Positions 31,734-43,976 of a stretch of DNA of 64,000 bases are shown one piece after another (the first letter of the stretch is position 1; every line of letters begins with the position of its first letter). This stretch comes from Lepiota brunneoincarnata (lineage: Eukaryota; Basidiomycota; Agaricomycetes; Agaricales; Agaricaceae), in NCBI GenBank assembly GCA_023014365.1, contig JAEBUN010000003.1:2294001-2358000 (forward strand), read 5' to 3'. Under the pieces are notes generated by a model. It did not search any database. It saw only the letters and a list, made by a program, of their open reading frames with translations, and was not told the DNA's origin. Position numbers and translations under genes: made by a program.

Positions 31734-34494
31734 CTCTCCAAGTCCACAGACTGGCTGCTGCCCACCGACTCTTGAGCGCTTGAAGGTACAGTTGTAGCAC
31801 TACAACAGGGCAATAGAATAAGTATCTACACACCTAGCAGGGCTTTCTATTCCCCTGGGGCCTAAGTTATTGCCCCCAACATTCACCCTTGACAGTAGTT
31901 CCTCCACTAAGTTGGCGCTGAATGAGGTGAAAATGGTATCAACATCACGATTAAACGAAGAGCAATTAGAAGAGATATTGAGGACAGATAGGTAGCGAGC
32001 AGCCTCAAAAGATTAGATATTTCTGAATGGTGGGTGGAGAGTTGAGAATTGCGGAGACAAGGTTTGGCCATATCAGTTGTGAGTGTTCCTACTACCCTAC
32101 CACTGGAAGCACTCTACCTGGACTCAGTCAATGCAATGCTTACTACCTTCACCATCGCCTACTCACTGGTAACACTTAAACTAACTCCCAAAGATTCTAC
32201 AAAAGCATACAACAGTTCTCTCTTAGAATACCAGGGCCAGTGATGTCCCTGACAACCCACAATACTACAGCTTGAGCTTTGTAGACAATTGCTTGCTGTC
32301 CTCGCCCTTGCTACGCCTAGCTACAAACATTGGTTTGGATAAATACCTTAGCCGGCCACCAACTTATAAATCCATCCATATGACTTTCCAACGAGGCCTG
32401 CTCCTGCGCCCACTCGTGGGCCACTCAATCTGTACACTCTACCAATTCTGAATTGTTGACATAATCTGTAGATTGGGCATATTATTGAATAGAACCTGAT
32501 TAGTGTATAACATCTATTATAGGTACAGAGACAATAAACTAATTCTATCTCGGTCATTGCAACAGATCCTTTTATTGTGTCAGACTCGGTTCTAAAACAC
32601 GTGATGGGTACCGAGTGTACAAACGAATCTGATTCTTATAACTATTCTTTTGTACCCCCGATTCATAGGACCAATTCTGGCGGGTCTCAGGTGTGAGTTG
32701 CTCTACTTACTTGGAGCGGGGTCATGTCCGTGGTCCATTTGAACCAAAGCTGATTCACTGATGTCAACTGGTCGCGGGAGGAGGAGGCAGTGGTCATTCC
32801 TTATCTATTATTTTATCATACGAGAGCCAAATCTGATCAGTTTGTATCGCGGGCTGCTGATGCATGGCACATGAAGCGGCCGATCAATGGCTGATGAGCT
32901 AATCAGTCAAGTTCATGAACCTTCATGCACTGGCACATCACTGATGCTACATGAATAATTCATGAACTTGCACAACACTGCATGCAACACAAATCAGTGG
33001 TGGGAACACCCGAAGTCGCTCAACTTCAGCCGTGCCTCCGCTTGGCAAGTGTGGTTGAGCGTGCCAGCTTGGCTTTTGGCCAAAACAAGAATGCATGAAA
33101 CGCCGTCATATGTGTGCCCTCAGAAATGATATCTTCTGCCCCCAGTCAAATGTGAGATATCGAAGCTCGTTCGAACCCCCACTCTACTATAGTGACACAT
33201 ACAATAACCTGCACTATTTTAACGACCCAAATCAACTCCCTCCTACCTCGCAAGTATTACCTATCAGTAGTTGGTCTGGATATGTGCGTCGATCAGCTCG
33301 CTGAAATCATCCTCATACCCCAACACTCCTGCGGTCGCCAGTATTCAGGTACCAGGAAGGAAAATGAGCATAATGGTGACAACCCTTGTGAAGCCCCAAT
33401 TTGTACGAGAGTCGGAGCTCACCATCAGATACGACCCACCAATGGGATTATCCGTTGGAGAGATAAGGTGGATAAGGAATGAGAAAGGGTCGAAGCATTG
33501 GGTTGTGCGGCGGAGTCCCGTACTTCTAGGGTACCAAGTCATGTACCATGATCGAATTAACGGGACCCCGGTCCGACCCTCAGTCAGTCAAGCATTTCCC
33601 AATAACTCGTTGGGTCAGGTGCACGGGTGTGCACATACGTAGGGGTTGAAGGGAGCAACCCTGATCTGCCCGTTGGGTTGTTCGACCGACATCAGACCCC
33701 CTAAATTCAATCCGGTGGTTCGCCCGAAAAATTCCCGGTGCGCGCACCCTGGTCAGTCTGAGTAATGAAATGAGCCTCAAGTGAGTTACGGCCAAATCTA
33801 CACCACCACGTGTGAAAAAGTTTCAAGAATCTACGTCAAGACCGAGGGTCCGAGCTTGTCTGCCTGAAGTTACCGATACACCAATACACCCTTCGTCTAC
33901 CCCGATCACAGCCTTACTTTCCCCTACCGCCCTCCGACTCCCGTCTGTCTGCTCTTTCGGAAATAGCCTCAGGCAGCTATTCGGGCCCCCCGGGACTCCT
34001 CCTGATATCGGCCTGCCCTCAGGGCGGGTTTCCCGCTTGGAATCTGTCCAAGATAGTAGCCGACCTTTGTGGGGTTATGCAGGGGGGGTTTCTGACACTT
34101 CACGGGGAATTGGGGCCAAGCGTATCCTGATTCCTACCCTATCTCACAGGGCCTGGGCCATGTTTTGATTAGCCAGGGTCTTTTTTGACCCACCTACGGA
34201 TAGTTTATATGTGGTAAGATGTTCAGCTGCTTTTCGACACAACACCCTCTTTTTCTTCCAACATCTGTACCAAACAGTCCGTGCGGCCTGTTGGCACGCC
34301 AATTGACAACTAAGCCCAAAAGGTACTTGTGTATGGATGAACCTTGCCTATGTCCATTGATTGGAATCCTACCAGTCAGATCACCTCTTACACGTTCGAA
34401 GGATGCAGAACACGTCCAACGATAGTTCGCTGCCAGGGCGTATGGGCTGATTTATTTCTGTTCCGAGTCGTTTTCGCTGATAATGTAATGATGA
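31734..34494. other. Unrecognised sequence
   Basis: No convincing gene. The longest ORFs (33271-33642 and 33812-34168, plus strand) are about 120 aa without recognisable motifs. Direct signals are the inverted repeat at 32908-32970 and a 12-bp palindrome TTTTGGCCAAAA (33074-33085). A decayed retroelement or host intergenic DNA are both possible. Confidence 0.4.
32908..32970. repeat. 12-bp perfect inverted repeat
   Basis: CAAGTTCATGAA (32908-32919) and TTCATGAACTTG (32959-32970), with a 39-nt spacer itself containing TTCATG and CATGAAT. It could be a hairpin or a small-element remnant. Confidence 0.6.
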
Positions 34495-34564
34495 GCCAGC
34501 CACGGCACGGACCAACGCACCACTTCCCAGGGTCAACCCGACACCTCCCGGGGCCACTCTGGAA

Positions 34565-35113
34565 TTGGACCCCAACATGGCATATCTCTTGCGCCCGGAA
34601 GATCTGGCAAGGCTGCCGCCAGGGGACTTCACTCTGGATGGCGTGGACATGTATACGGAAACTAATAACCACCGGGGCATTCAAGAGACTCGAACTTACA
34701 TCTATGCACCTCCCGGGTCCATCAGGAAGGCCAACACGCCACCTCCGGGGCCGACGCATGAACTCCCAGGGCCAACCCGCCGCGTCCGGACCCGACACAC
34801 CACCTCGCCAGGCCAACACGCCACCTCCCAGGGCCAACACGCCACCTCCAGGGCCGACGCGCGACCTCGCAGGGCCAACCCGCCGCCTCCCAGGGCCGGC
34901 GCGCGACCTCCCAGGGCCAACCCGCCACCTCTCAAGGCCAACTCGCCACCTCGCAGGCCCGCCCTGGCACTTCCCAGTACCTACGCGCCATCCCCCAGTG
35001 CCAACACGCCATCCTTCAGTGCCAACGCGCGATCCCAGACCACAGCCGCAGACGGCCGCATGGTAACCGGTAATACCCGTGAGGGCACAATACAACCTAC
35101 ATCTAAAAGGTGA
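34565..35113 (+). CDS. Hypothetical Pro-rich protein over a minisatellite, 182 aa
   Basis: ATG 34565; the first 53 residues are non-repetitive and coding-like (MAYLLRPEDLARLPPGDF, GVDMYTETNNH). They are followed by a 7-residue periodic Pro/Ala/Asn-rich tract from the 21-bp repeat. Other frames and the antisense strand are also open across the repeat, so openness alone proves little. Confidence 0.25.
   Translation: MDPNMAYLLRPEDLARLPPGDFTLDGVDMYTETNNHRGIQETRTYIYAPPGSIRKANTPPPGPTHELPGPTRRVRTRHTTSPGQHATSQGQHATSRADARPRRANPPPPRAGARPPRANPPPLKANSPPRRPALALPSTYAPSPSANTPSFSANARSQTTAADGRMVTGNTREGTIQPTSKR
34730..35041 (+). repeat. GC-rich 21-bp minisatellite, about 15 units
   Basis: Consensus near GCCAACACGCCACCTCCCAGG, with variants toward GCCGACGCGCGACCT. 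The unit is a multiple of three, apart from one 20-bp unit near 34836. Two related units lie upstream at about 34508-34555, separated by non-repeat sequence. Confidence 0.85.
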
Positions 35114-36046
35114 CTATCGACCAACGATACACAAGGTTTGGGTCGAGGCAGAGTCGAGTGGTTACATGTCCAATACAGTCTGTAGATGCAGGATCCCCAT
35201 CATGTATTAATTGGATGTCCTCCAATGTTGTTGTATATACACTCAAATATTGTGCACTACTTTTTATGGTGGCACAAGCAAACTCACCCCCACCCTTCAG
35301 GTAGTCAACCTACACTGTATCGAGTGAATTGGCCAGTGAAGACATACATTGTGTTGATTAAATGGGAGCCAGCAAACCTTACTTGCTCTGCCACCCCACT
35401 GTAAAGCTTTGCTGGTGGGTATATAATGTTAGGGGAAGTAAGTGCACTGGAACCAAGTTGATATTTGGGTGCTGATCATAATCAGCACATGCACTACTTA
35501 AGTACAATAATGGTCTGCACACAGACCAGGTAGCAAACACTACTTAGACTACCAGACTTAACATGTGCAAACAATATACAACAAAGTTAGAAATATAATT
35601 GTATGTGGGATCAGGCTCAGGGACAGGGGTGGCCAAAGGCTTAGGTCAGGCTTGGGCATTGGGCATTGGCTAGAGAGGCCAAGCCTGGACACCCAACCAT
35701 GGACCCATAGATGTACCTTGTGTAAGGGGGTGCATACAACGCAGTCCCCTTACACCAGCCCCCTCTTAAGAGTTGATGACCTAGCAACTTGGTTCCTTTG
35801 TCCTAGGCAGTGTGAGCCCAACAACCATCCACAAGCTGAATGACAAGCCCATCTGCCAGAAGGGAATGGGCATAGTCAAGACAGGCCAGGTAGGGGACAG
35901 GCAGAAGTCCCTGGCCCCAGGTCGAAATGATGCTGTCAAGTGTGGGAGTAGCCTCCTGGCTACGTGTGGAAATGATATGGAAGAGGATGAGTGTTGGACT
36001 CAGATGACAAATGACGAAATGGAGCTACAACCCTGGGCCATGTGTA
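35042..36046. other. Unrecognised sequence flanking A2
   Basis: No gene recognised. Contains the S repeat (35609-35754). The last five bases before A2 (36047-36051, CCCTC) are its target duplication. Confidence 0.4.
35609..35754 (-). repeat. S repeat, copy 1
   Basis: On the minus strand it begins TGTAAGGGG and is homologous to 36737-36895 on the plus strand. It carries a 9-bp inverted repeat, TGTAAGGGG (35721-35729) and CCCCTTACA (35746-35754). Probably the end of an LTR or other small element. Confidence 0.5.
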
Positions 36047-36051
36047 CCCTC

Positions 36052-36435
36052 TGTTACCCGGGTTAGGGGTTTGCTCTTGAGTAGCATGGGGTTCGACACA
36101 GGATGTCTATACAGACTTGGTCCTGTCCTACTAAGCATGACTTAGAGACAATGGAGCACTATAAGTCCAGCCAGTTATGGCAAAGAGGTATAGGAGGCAA
36201 GAACTTTATAACACTAAGATAAGGATACAAGGTATTGTACTGTATCCTTATATACTCCTAGGTGTGGCTGTACTCCTACTATAATGGTCCGGACCAAGGT
36301 AACTATGAGTCAGAGATAAGAAACATGAGGTATGTGGTAAGAATCGTCCTTCTGATGTACACTACTGATAGTTTTATAGTGCCATGGGAAATATAGCTAA
36401 AAATAACTGTCCTTCTGATAAGATTTCTGATAACA
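36052..36435 (-). repeat. A2 3' LTR
   Basis: 384 bp, TGTTACCC..GATAACA on the plus strand; contains the AACACTAAGATA leader segment. Confidence 0.92.
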
Positions 36436-36472
36436 TTAGGTCCATTTCTAGAGTTGTTTTCCATACAACTTG

Positions 36473-37764
36473 TTAGTTTCCTTCTTCTGGGTATTTGGGC
36501 AAGTAATTTGGTTCGTAGTACTCAATCTGGGTTTGGTCGGTGGAGTCTGGTCTGGGAGGAATGATGGGAGAGAAGGTGGGAGTGGGAGTTCTGTGGAGAT
36601 CGAGTAAAGTGGTGGTTTCTGGGGATGGGGGTTGTCCTGGATAGAAAATGTCGTATAGAAGACATCTGAAGTGGGGGCTCTCTATCCTTTCTTCTGGTGG
36701 GGTGGTTAGGTTTTCTTCAGAAGGAACCACATGGTTTGTAAGGGGACGGGCGTTGTGCCCCCCCCCCCCTTATGCAAGGTACATCTAGGGACTTGTGGTT
36801 GGACATCTGGGCTCGGCCTTCCTAGCTGATGCCCGATGCCCAAGCCTGGTCTTGGCCTTCGGCCACCCCATCCCCAAGCCCGATCCACGGATGACTTTAT
36901 TATCTTTAGTTGTTTGTGTATTATTTGTGCATGTTATTTCTGGTAGCTATTGTGTTTAGTTGCCCAGTCTGTGCGCAGACCGCTATGTATATATGTAGCG
37001 TGGGTGGCGATTGTAATTGCCACCTGAATATCAATAATTGGGACGTTGTTATTGGCGACGGTGTGGGTGGTGTTCTTGGTGGGGGTGAGAAGTCTGAAGG
37101 GATTTCTGACACTGGTGGGCTTTCTTCCCTTGTTGGGGACAGTGGTGATGATTGCGGCAGTGGTCATCGTGGTAGTGGTGGGGATGGTTGCAGTGGGGGG
37201 CTGCGAGGTATGTACCTCATCTTGCTTGGGTAGGTTCTTCAACACCTCGGACATGAGGCCCGATCTTGAGTGGAGAAGTTGCTCAAGTGATTCTGCCCAG
37301 GCACGTTGCATATTGTACGCAGTAGCGAGAGCCTTAGTCTGTCGTATGTGGTGGGTATAGTCGTACCAGAGTTGTCGGTCATATTCTGAAATTGAAGTGT
37401 GATCCAATGTAGTCGTAAAGGCTCCGTCAGTGGCAGCCTCACGCAGATCTCCGTCAGAAGGGTGATCTGGTCCATATGATCATACTCCAGCTGTATGGTA
37501 TCTAAGGGAGGTGGCTGGGGCGGCTGTTGGTTCTGGGGTGTCGTTGGGGTTGGGGGTCTCATCCCTGAGGGAGGTGTATGTTGCGGCGAAGGTGTGAGAA
37601 GGGGTGTAGAGAGACAGGGCCGGAACAGGAGTTGTCTGAAGTGCAGTATGTTTGACGCTTGCATTGTTGATGATGATGATTGAGGATGATGAGGACATTG
37701 GCAAGGGTGTTGTTGAGAAAGGGGGAGTGGTTTGGGGGCAAGTGAGATTGAGGTTCATGGGCAT
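36473..37764 (-). pseudogene. A2 ORF3a/ORF3b remnant
   Basis: ORF3a begins at ATG 37764, two bases after the pol stop (TAG AG ATG), and has a TGA after about 90 codons. ORF3b (37664-37239, MQASNILHFR) stays open for 141 codons despite the decay. Zinc-knuckle codons are missing because about 374 bp (A3 47854-48227) is replaced by the S-containing insert. The far end of ORF3b survives at 36730-36473 (YDIFYPGQPPSPET). Confidence 0.7.
36737..37030 (+). mobile_element. Foreign insert with S repeat (copy 2) in A2 ORF3
   Basis: Starts TGTAAGGGG exactly where A2 departs from A3 and includes a run of about 12 C. Its first 160 bp match the reverse complement of 35609-35754. The remainder to about 37030 is unidentified. 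It replaces, rather than merely interrupts, A2 sequence. Confidence 0.6.
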
Positions 37765-37766
37765 CT

Positions 37767-40700
37767 CTAAGTACATTTGGTGTGGGAGCAAAGTTGTCTT
37801 TGGTTGGTTCTGGTGGGTTCCTGTTTTGTCTGGAGAATTCCATGAGCTTCTTTATACTTGGTTAAGTATTCTTCGGCGTTTGTGTGGAGTGTTTCATCGG
37901 TGATCCATTCATTCTCCGTGTGGGAGTATCCTTTCCATTTGATGTAATATTGGAGTTTTCTGTGGTATTGGCAGTGATTTAGAATGGCTTCTATTTCGTA
38001 TTCTTCTTCTTCATTGATGATGTCTGGTGGTGGTGGAGTTGGATGAGATCCGTATGCTTCTGTTTCAGTATATGGGGTTAGAAGGTTTCTGTGGAATACC
38101 AGGTGTATTTTCCATTTGATTGGAAGTTTTAGTTTGTAGGTGAGTGGCAATAAGACTTCTGAGATAAGGAAAGGTCCTAGTCGTTTTGGGGATATTTTAT
38201 TGGAGATGAAGGGGAGTTTGAGGTTTTTGGCTTCTAGCCATACCTTTTGACGTGTTTCAAGGGGTTTGATGGTTCTTCTGGTTCTTTGTTTCATAATATC
38301 GGCGGAGAGTTGATGTGCCACATGTGCTTCTTTTCTGGCGTCATTGAGGAGTCTGATGCATTCATCTACTGATGGAAAGTTCGATGTTTCCATTACCATG
38401 GGTATCGGCGGAGGGTTGTATCCCATGATTAGTTCAAATGGGGATTTCTGCCTTGAGGCATGTATTTTGGAGTTGTGTGCAAACTCGGCGATAGGGAGGG
38501 TTTCTGACCAATCAAGAGGGTTTCTGGTGCAGTATATGGTGAGGTAGGTCTCGATTTCTTGATTGTATCATTTGGTGGAACCATCTGTCTGGGGATGGTA
38601 TGCAGTTGAGAATGCCTGTTGGATGTTTAGACATTTGGCTAGTTCTCGGAGGGAGTTGGCAGCGAATCTGGGGTCTTGATCTGATATGATTTTATTGGGT
38701 AATCCAAATCTGGTGGAGGGATTGGTTGAGTTGGTGCTTGATCTGGTCTGCGTATGATTTTGTGTTGCTGACACTCGGGACAGCCTTTGACGTAGTTCTT
38801 TATGAATGTCGACATTCCTGGCTAATAAACTTCTTTCTTGGCAAGGTGGTATGTTTCCTGTTCTCCAGGATGGCCACGTGTAGGGTGGTTGTGGTATCTT
38901 GCAATGACATTGCATCTGAGTTGGAGGTCTTCTGGAATGATGACACATTCTTGGAACATGAGGAGTGGACCATTCGGGGTCAGAATTGTTCCGAAGTCTT
39001 TGTTGGTGGCGTTAGGATGGATTTCTTTCAGGAGTTCAAACACTTTGGTGGTTCTGGCATCATATTTAGGTGATTCCGTGATTCTTTCTTGGAGTTTTGT
39101 ATTGATGGTGGCGATAAAGAGGTGTTCTGGGAGTACTGTGATTAGATTCTGATTGTCTATGTTGGTTGTGGCGGCAAAGAGGTTATCTGGAAGCATGGTA
39201 ATGTCTTCATTGTTGTTATCCTCATCAGGGATGTGGTCTGGATGTCTTGATAGAGCGTCTGGTGTGGGGATCTTTGATCCTAGGATGTGTTCCAATTTGA
39301 AGTTGTAATCAGCAAGGGTCTGGACCCATCATGCTTGTCAGCAGTTAATTTTCTGGGGTTTACGCCAGTATGTGAGATTTTGGTGGTCCGTTCTGATGCG
39401 TACCATATGTGGACTGCCTAGGGGGTAGTGGTGCCATTCTTCAAGGGCTCAGATAATTGCAAGGAGTTCCCTGTCATAGATATCGTAATTGCATTCCGCT
39501 GGTCCGAACGTCTTTGAATAGAATGATATGGGTTTCTGTATCCTGTTGATGTCGTGTTGGTACAGAACAGCTCCTGATGCAAATTTGGAAGCATCGGCTT
39601 CTATTTCAAAGGGTTTTGTGGAGTCAGGCATGAGGAGTACTGGTTCTTTTAAGAATTTGTTTTTGAGCATTTCAAATGCTTTTTGTTGTTCTTCTTTCCA
39701 TTCAAATTTGTTCAATTTGGATAGGAGTTGGTTAAGGGGTTTGGTATGTTGGGAGTAGCTGCGGATGAACTTCCGGTAGAAGTTACAGAATCCGATGAAT
39801 TTCCGAATATGTCGGACTGTTTTCGGCACTGGCCAGTCTTCTATTCCCTTGAGTTTTCTGGGATCCATTTTTGATTTCGTCTGGCGTGATGATCATGCCA
39901 AGATATTCAAGTCATTGTTTGTTGAACTCACATTTCTCTGTTTTGAGGTAGAGGTTGTTTTCCTGCAGGATTTGCAGTACTTTTTCTGTAAGTCAGCCGG
40001 TTTTTTCTTGGGTTTTACTGTAGATTAGAATATCATCCATATAGATGATGATTCCTCCTTTCTCCATTATTTCGGAGAATAGTGTGTCCATCATGTGTTG
40101 GAACATTGCGGGACTATTGCAGAGTCCGAAAAACATGACAGTTGGTTTGAAAAGACCCATGGGAGTCTTGAATGCTGCTTTCCATTGATTGCTATCTTTG
40201 ATTCTGACATTATTGTATCCTAGGTGGAGGTCAAGCTTCGTGAAATACTTAGCTCCTTTGAGTTTATCCATGATAGAGGAAATCATGGAGATTGGGTATG
40301 CATTTTTGATGGTGTGATTGTTTAGATAACAATAGTCTTGGCAGGGTCGGAGGTCTCCTCCTTTCTTGGCAACAAAGAAGAATGGTGATGCCATAGGGGA
40401 TTTTGAGGGGTGGATATACCCTTTTCGGAGGTTTTTGTCTATAAATTCTTTTAATGCTTTTTCTTCAGCAGGTGCCACTTGATATGGTTTCATTGATTTT
40501 GCTTCAAATGTTGGTTTTAGTTCAATTTCGTGATCAAACGTTCTTGATGGTGGGAATTGTTCAGAGGCTTTCTTGTTGAATATTTTAGCCCATCGGGCAA
40601 ATCTTTGAGGGATCTTGGGTGGTTCTTTGTTTGATTCTGGTTGTTTTCCTTTTTGGTTTGCCAATTTTATTGGATTGTGTTGCTCATTGTGGAGTGTTGT

Positions 40701-41423
40701 GGCATGTGTTGCTTTGGCATTTACTTCTAATGGGGTTAGAAGCATTGGGTTCATCTCTCTTTCTAAGGAGAAGGTGTTGAGGTCAATGTTTGACAGGTTG
40801 ACATATTCTTCAGGGTTTTCCTCAGGTTGGGAGGTTTTCCCGGCCATTATGTCCATGGCAATGGAGTTGAATTCGACAGGTCATCGTAGGGTTCTGAGGA
40901 GTTTGGAAAAGTCCTGGTGGTTGATTTGGGGTTTCCAAGAGAATGTCTTGGTCTTTCAGTTGATGTTGGGATTGTATTGTTCCAACCAGGGAAATCCAAT
41001 GATGAGGTCTTTCTCACCAGTGTTTGTGATGTACACTTCTAGCGTGCAGTCTCTTCCATCGATGATGGTTCTAATTTTGATGTATTCATGGATCTTGCCA
41101 TGTTGATTATCAGTTCTGTCAATGTTACTGAGTGGAATTGGTTGGTCCAGTCGTTTGGTTTGATACCCATGTCATTCAACGACTTTGTGGGATATGAAAT
41201 TCCCTTGGGCTCCTGAGTCTATCAGGGCGGTGATGGCCATGGGTTTTGATGTCTGTTCACTCCAAATCTTGATGGGTAGGAAAAGGGATCATTTATTTGG
41301 GGATAGTTGTAATTGTACAGAGTTTATCAAGAAAATGTCCTTCTGGGAGTGAGAATACGAAATGTCCTTCTGAGTTCTGGAATGTGCAGGGGCACATTGG
41401 TCGACAGCATTCCTTTTTAAAAA
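37767..41423 (-). pseudogene. pol: A2 pol, multiply broken
   Basis: Protease region near 41230 has stops. RT is open at 40856-39993 ([12 protein letters not shown]) and 39868-39449. A TGA at 39449-39451 sits at the Arg codon of AII-R-ALEEW. RNase H/linker lies at 39295-38822. Integrase carries a 187-bp deletion with GGTG at the junction (38712-38715) that removes the first catalytic Asp region. The C-terminal domain and chromodomain (YEIEAILNH, YIKWKGYSHTENEW) are intact at 38426-37767. Confidence 0.85.
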
Positions 41424-43216
41424 TCCTGGAATGGACACATCTCCAGATCCTTGGCTAGCATGGAGTGGAGTTCTTGTTGGAGTTTGGGATTGAGATCATC
41501 GACCATTTGGCACATCTGAGATGCGACTTCTGCAACAGCAAGGGAATACTTGTGTTGTGGTGATTGTTGGGCATTCCGGTTTGGAAATCTGGGATGAGTG
41601 TTTTGTTGTCCAGGGAAGGGACAATTGGGGTTTCTCGCAGGGTGAGGAGGATTGGTACACATCCCTGGGAAGCGTCTAGTTGGTGGTGGTTGAGGGCATT
41701 TGCTGACCCAATGATCTTTGGCTCCACATCGGAAGCATTCTTGGTTCTGGTACGATTTCATTTGTTGTCCAGTGACAACAGCATCTAGTTCCAATGGTCC
41801 TTGAGCGGAGTCTTCTTCGGCATATTCCGGTTGGGGTATTTCGGGATAAGGATCTTCGAATCCTTCTTCTACTGTCATATGGTTTATTTCCATGGCATGT
41901 GGATCTCATGGGGTGAAGTGTGGAGCATTACTCCTTTGATAGAATTGTGCGTAAGGCACATTGTTGTTTGGTCGGCTTGGTCCACAATTGGGTTGGTATT
42001 GGTTCCTTTGGGGAAACGTGTTTCTAGGGGTGCCATAGAGGGCATTGATTCAGCGGAAGTTGTTGTCAAGTTTATTAGCTCAAGTGTACCAAGCGGTGAT
42101 AGTTGTCGGAGGGTTTTCCGATTTGTCGATTTTCATGGCAATACAGCGGTCGATTGCCTTGCGGTATAAGTCAATTAGGGTGTGATCTTCATTGAGTCCA
42201 GATTGATGGACAAGTTCCTTGAACTGAGCGTTGAATTCAGTCATTGGTTTGCCTGCTTGGTGCAGGGTTTGAAGTCTGGTATGCATGTATGCATGTTTGT
42301 CTGCCAGGGTGAAGTCAGCTCTGAGCTGGGCAGTGAAGTTGTCCCATGACCCCATGGCTATGGGTTGTCCTTGTTGAGTTTGGGCGTTTCTCTCGTGGAG
42401 GTATTGTCTAGCCCAGGCTCAGGCATCTCCTGATTGCATTGTTGAAAGGACAAATAGAGTCCTAGCAAGGTTGGTGTTGTAAGTAGTCACATTGGCGAGC
42501 ACATAAACTTTGCATTGGAAGATCCAGTCTTCAAATAGTCTTCTAGTTCCATCAAAGGCAATGGGTTTGAGGAGTCCTAACTCCTTTGGGGTAGGTGTGG
42601 CAGCCATTATTTGTAATTGTCCAGGTGGTGGCGGTGGTGGTGGTGATGGGGGTTGTGTTGGTCGTAGAGGAGGAGCTGGTAGGGCTAAGGGTACGGTTGG
42701 TGCAGGTAGTGTGGGTGGTTGTGGATTGGGATCCGATTGGTTGTTGTCTGTTATATAGACGTCAGAGTCATTATCTACTGGGGGAGTTCTTCCCTGGTTT
42801 ACTGCGTATTCATGGCGTGTGAGTAAGTTTTCTTCCGATTTGGAAAGTTCTCTTGGTTGCTTGAGGGTGTATTCAAGTCTTTGAAGTTCGTAGTCGTTTA
42901 ATGGATTTACTTTGGTATGGTATTCTTTGGCTTGTTTGCATCTTCTTTCTTCTTGTTTGTAGTGTTCTTTTAATTCTCTTTCATGTTGTATCCTTTGTCA
43001 TTCTGCTAATTCATCAGCAAAACTTGTTCGTGTGCATGCTGATGTACTTGGAGTGGGCAAGTCAAATGGAGATGGAGGGTAGAATGGGGATGGCGTTTGA
43101 GTGGAGATAGGGTTTCTTCTGGGATCTGGGTTTTGGGTTCCTGATCCTGAGATTCTACTTCTCGATTTGGGAGGAGGTGATGGAGTTTCTCAGGCCAAGA
43201 ACTTCTTTGGAGGCGT
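41417..43216 (-). pseudogene. gag: A2 gag, broken
   Basis: The extension starts at ACG 43216-43214 in the context GCCACCACG, in frame with the TAG of the membrane ORF. Core ATG at 42607. Stops occur at 42419 and in the 42080 and 41893 region. The last piece, 41893-41417, holds the knuckle CFRCGAKDHWVSKC and ends PFQDF at the T5 run. Confidence 0.8.
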
Positions 43217-43228
43217 GGTGGCAGTTGT

Positions 43229-43558
43229 CTAGTGATCGATTATCACTAGTAGAATGAAAAATTGGGTTGTGATGATGGATATCCCTGAGTATAGGTTCCA
43301 CGATCTGCCAATGCAACAGTGACAGGGGCACGTGATACGTTTGAGTTCTAGAGTGATGATTTGGTAGGTGATGAGGGTGGCAGTGGAAGTGAAAACGAAA
43401 ATGAGTAGGTACGCCAGGTCTTCTGGTGGGGAGAGGTTGAGGGATGTAGCGATGGCTACACAGAGGGGCAGTTTTCTTTCGCACGTCGTTTTGAACGACC
43501 AGGGTACTTTGACATGTTCAGTATGTTGGCAGAGCAGAGCAGAGTGGAGGGCAAGCAA
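43229..43558 (-). CDS. A2 small membrane-segment ORF
   Basis: 109 codons from TTG to TAG 43231-43229, uninterrupted although gag and pol of the same copy are full of stops. Two hydrophobic stretches and the conserved end SWNLYSGISIITTQFFILL match A1. No ATG in the frame. Next in-frame codons after TAG lead into Gag. Confidence 0.5.
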   Translation of the reverse strand: MLALHSALLCQHTEHVKVPWSFKTTCERKLPLCVAIATSLNLSPPEDLAYLLIFVFTSTATLITYQIITLELKRITCPCHCCIGRSWNLYSGISIITTQFFILLVIIDH

Positions 43559-43587
43559 GAGATAAGCAGCAGAGTATCTTAGTGTTT

Positions 43588-43971
43588 TGTTACCCAGGTT
43601 AGGGGTTCACTCTTGAGTAGCAGGGGGTTCGACACAGGATGTCTATACAGACTTGGTCCTGTCCTACTAAGCGTGACTTAGAGACAACAGAGCACTATAA
43701 GTCCAGCCAGTTATGGCAAAGAGGTATAGGAGGCAGGAACTTTATAACACTAAGATAAGGATACAAGGTATTGTACTGTATCCTTATATACTCCTAGGTG
43801 TGGCTGTACTCCTACTATAATAGTCTGGACCAAGGTAACTATGAGTCAGAGATAAGAAACATGAGGTATGTGGTAAGAATTGTCCTTCTGATGTACACTA
43901 CTGATAGTTTTATAGTGACATGGGAAATATAGCTAAAAATAACTGTCCTTCTGATAAGATTTCTGATAACA
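43588..43971 (-). repeat. A2 5' LTR
   Basis: 384 bp. The primer-binding site TATCTTAGTGTT (plus strand 43575-43586) lies just inside it and pairs with its leader. Confidence 0.92.
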
Positions 43972-43976
43972 CCCTC

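Larger units (their letters stand above)
36052..43971 (-). mobile_element. A2: full-length but decayed chromovirus
   Basis: 7,920 bp, 384-bp LTRs and an exact CCCTC duplication (36047-36051 and 43972-43976). Gene order as in A3. Strong loss of CpG, many TGA codons, a 187-bp integrase deletion and replacement of the ORF3 zinc-knuckle region by foreign DNA mark it as dead. Its LTRs differ mainly at CpG sites. Confidence 0.93.

Noticed and set aside
33271..33642. 123-aa ORF in the unrecognised region
   Set aside because: No motif or splice context; similar-length ORFs occur in two frames here.
34388..35095. 235-aa minus-strand ORF over the minisatellite
   Set aside because: A stop-free repeat keeps every frame open; no non-repeat part looks coding.
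36758..36770. C runs (also at 737, 23935 and 57590) as regulatory sites
   Set aside because: Simple homopolymers with different contexts; possible sequencing uncertainty.
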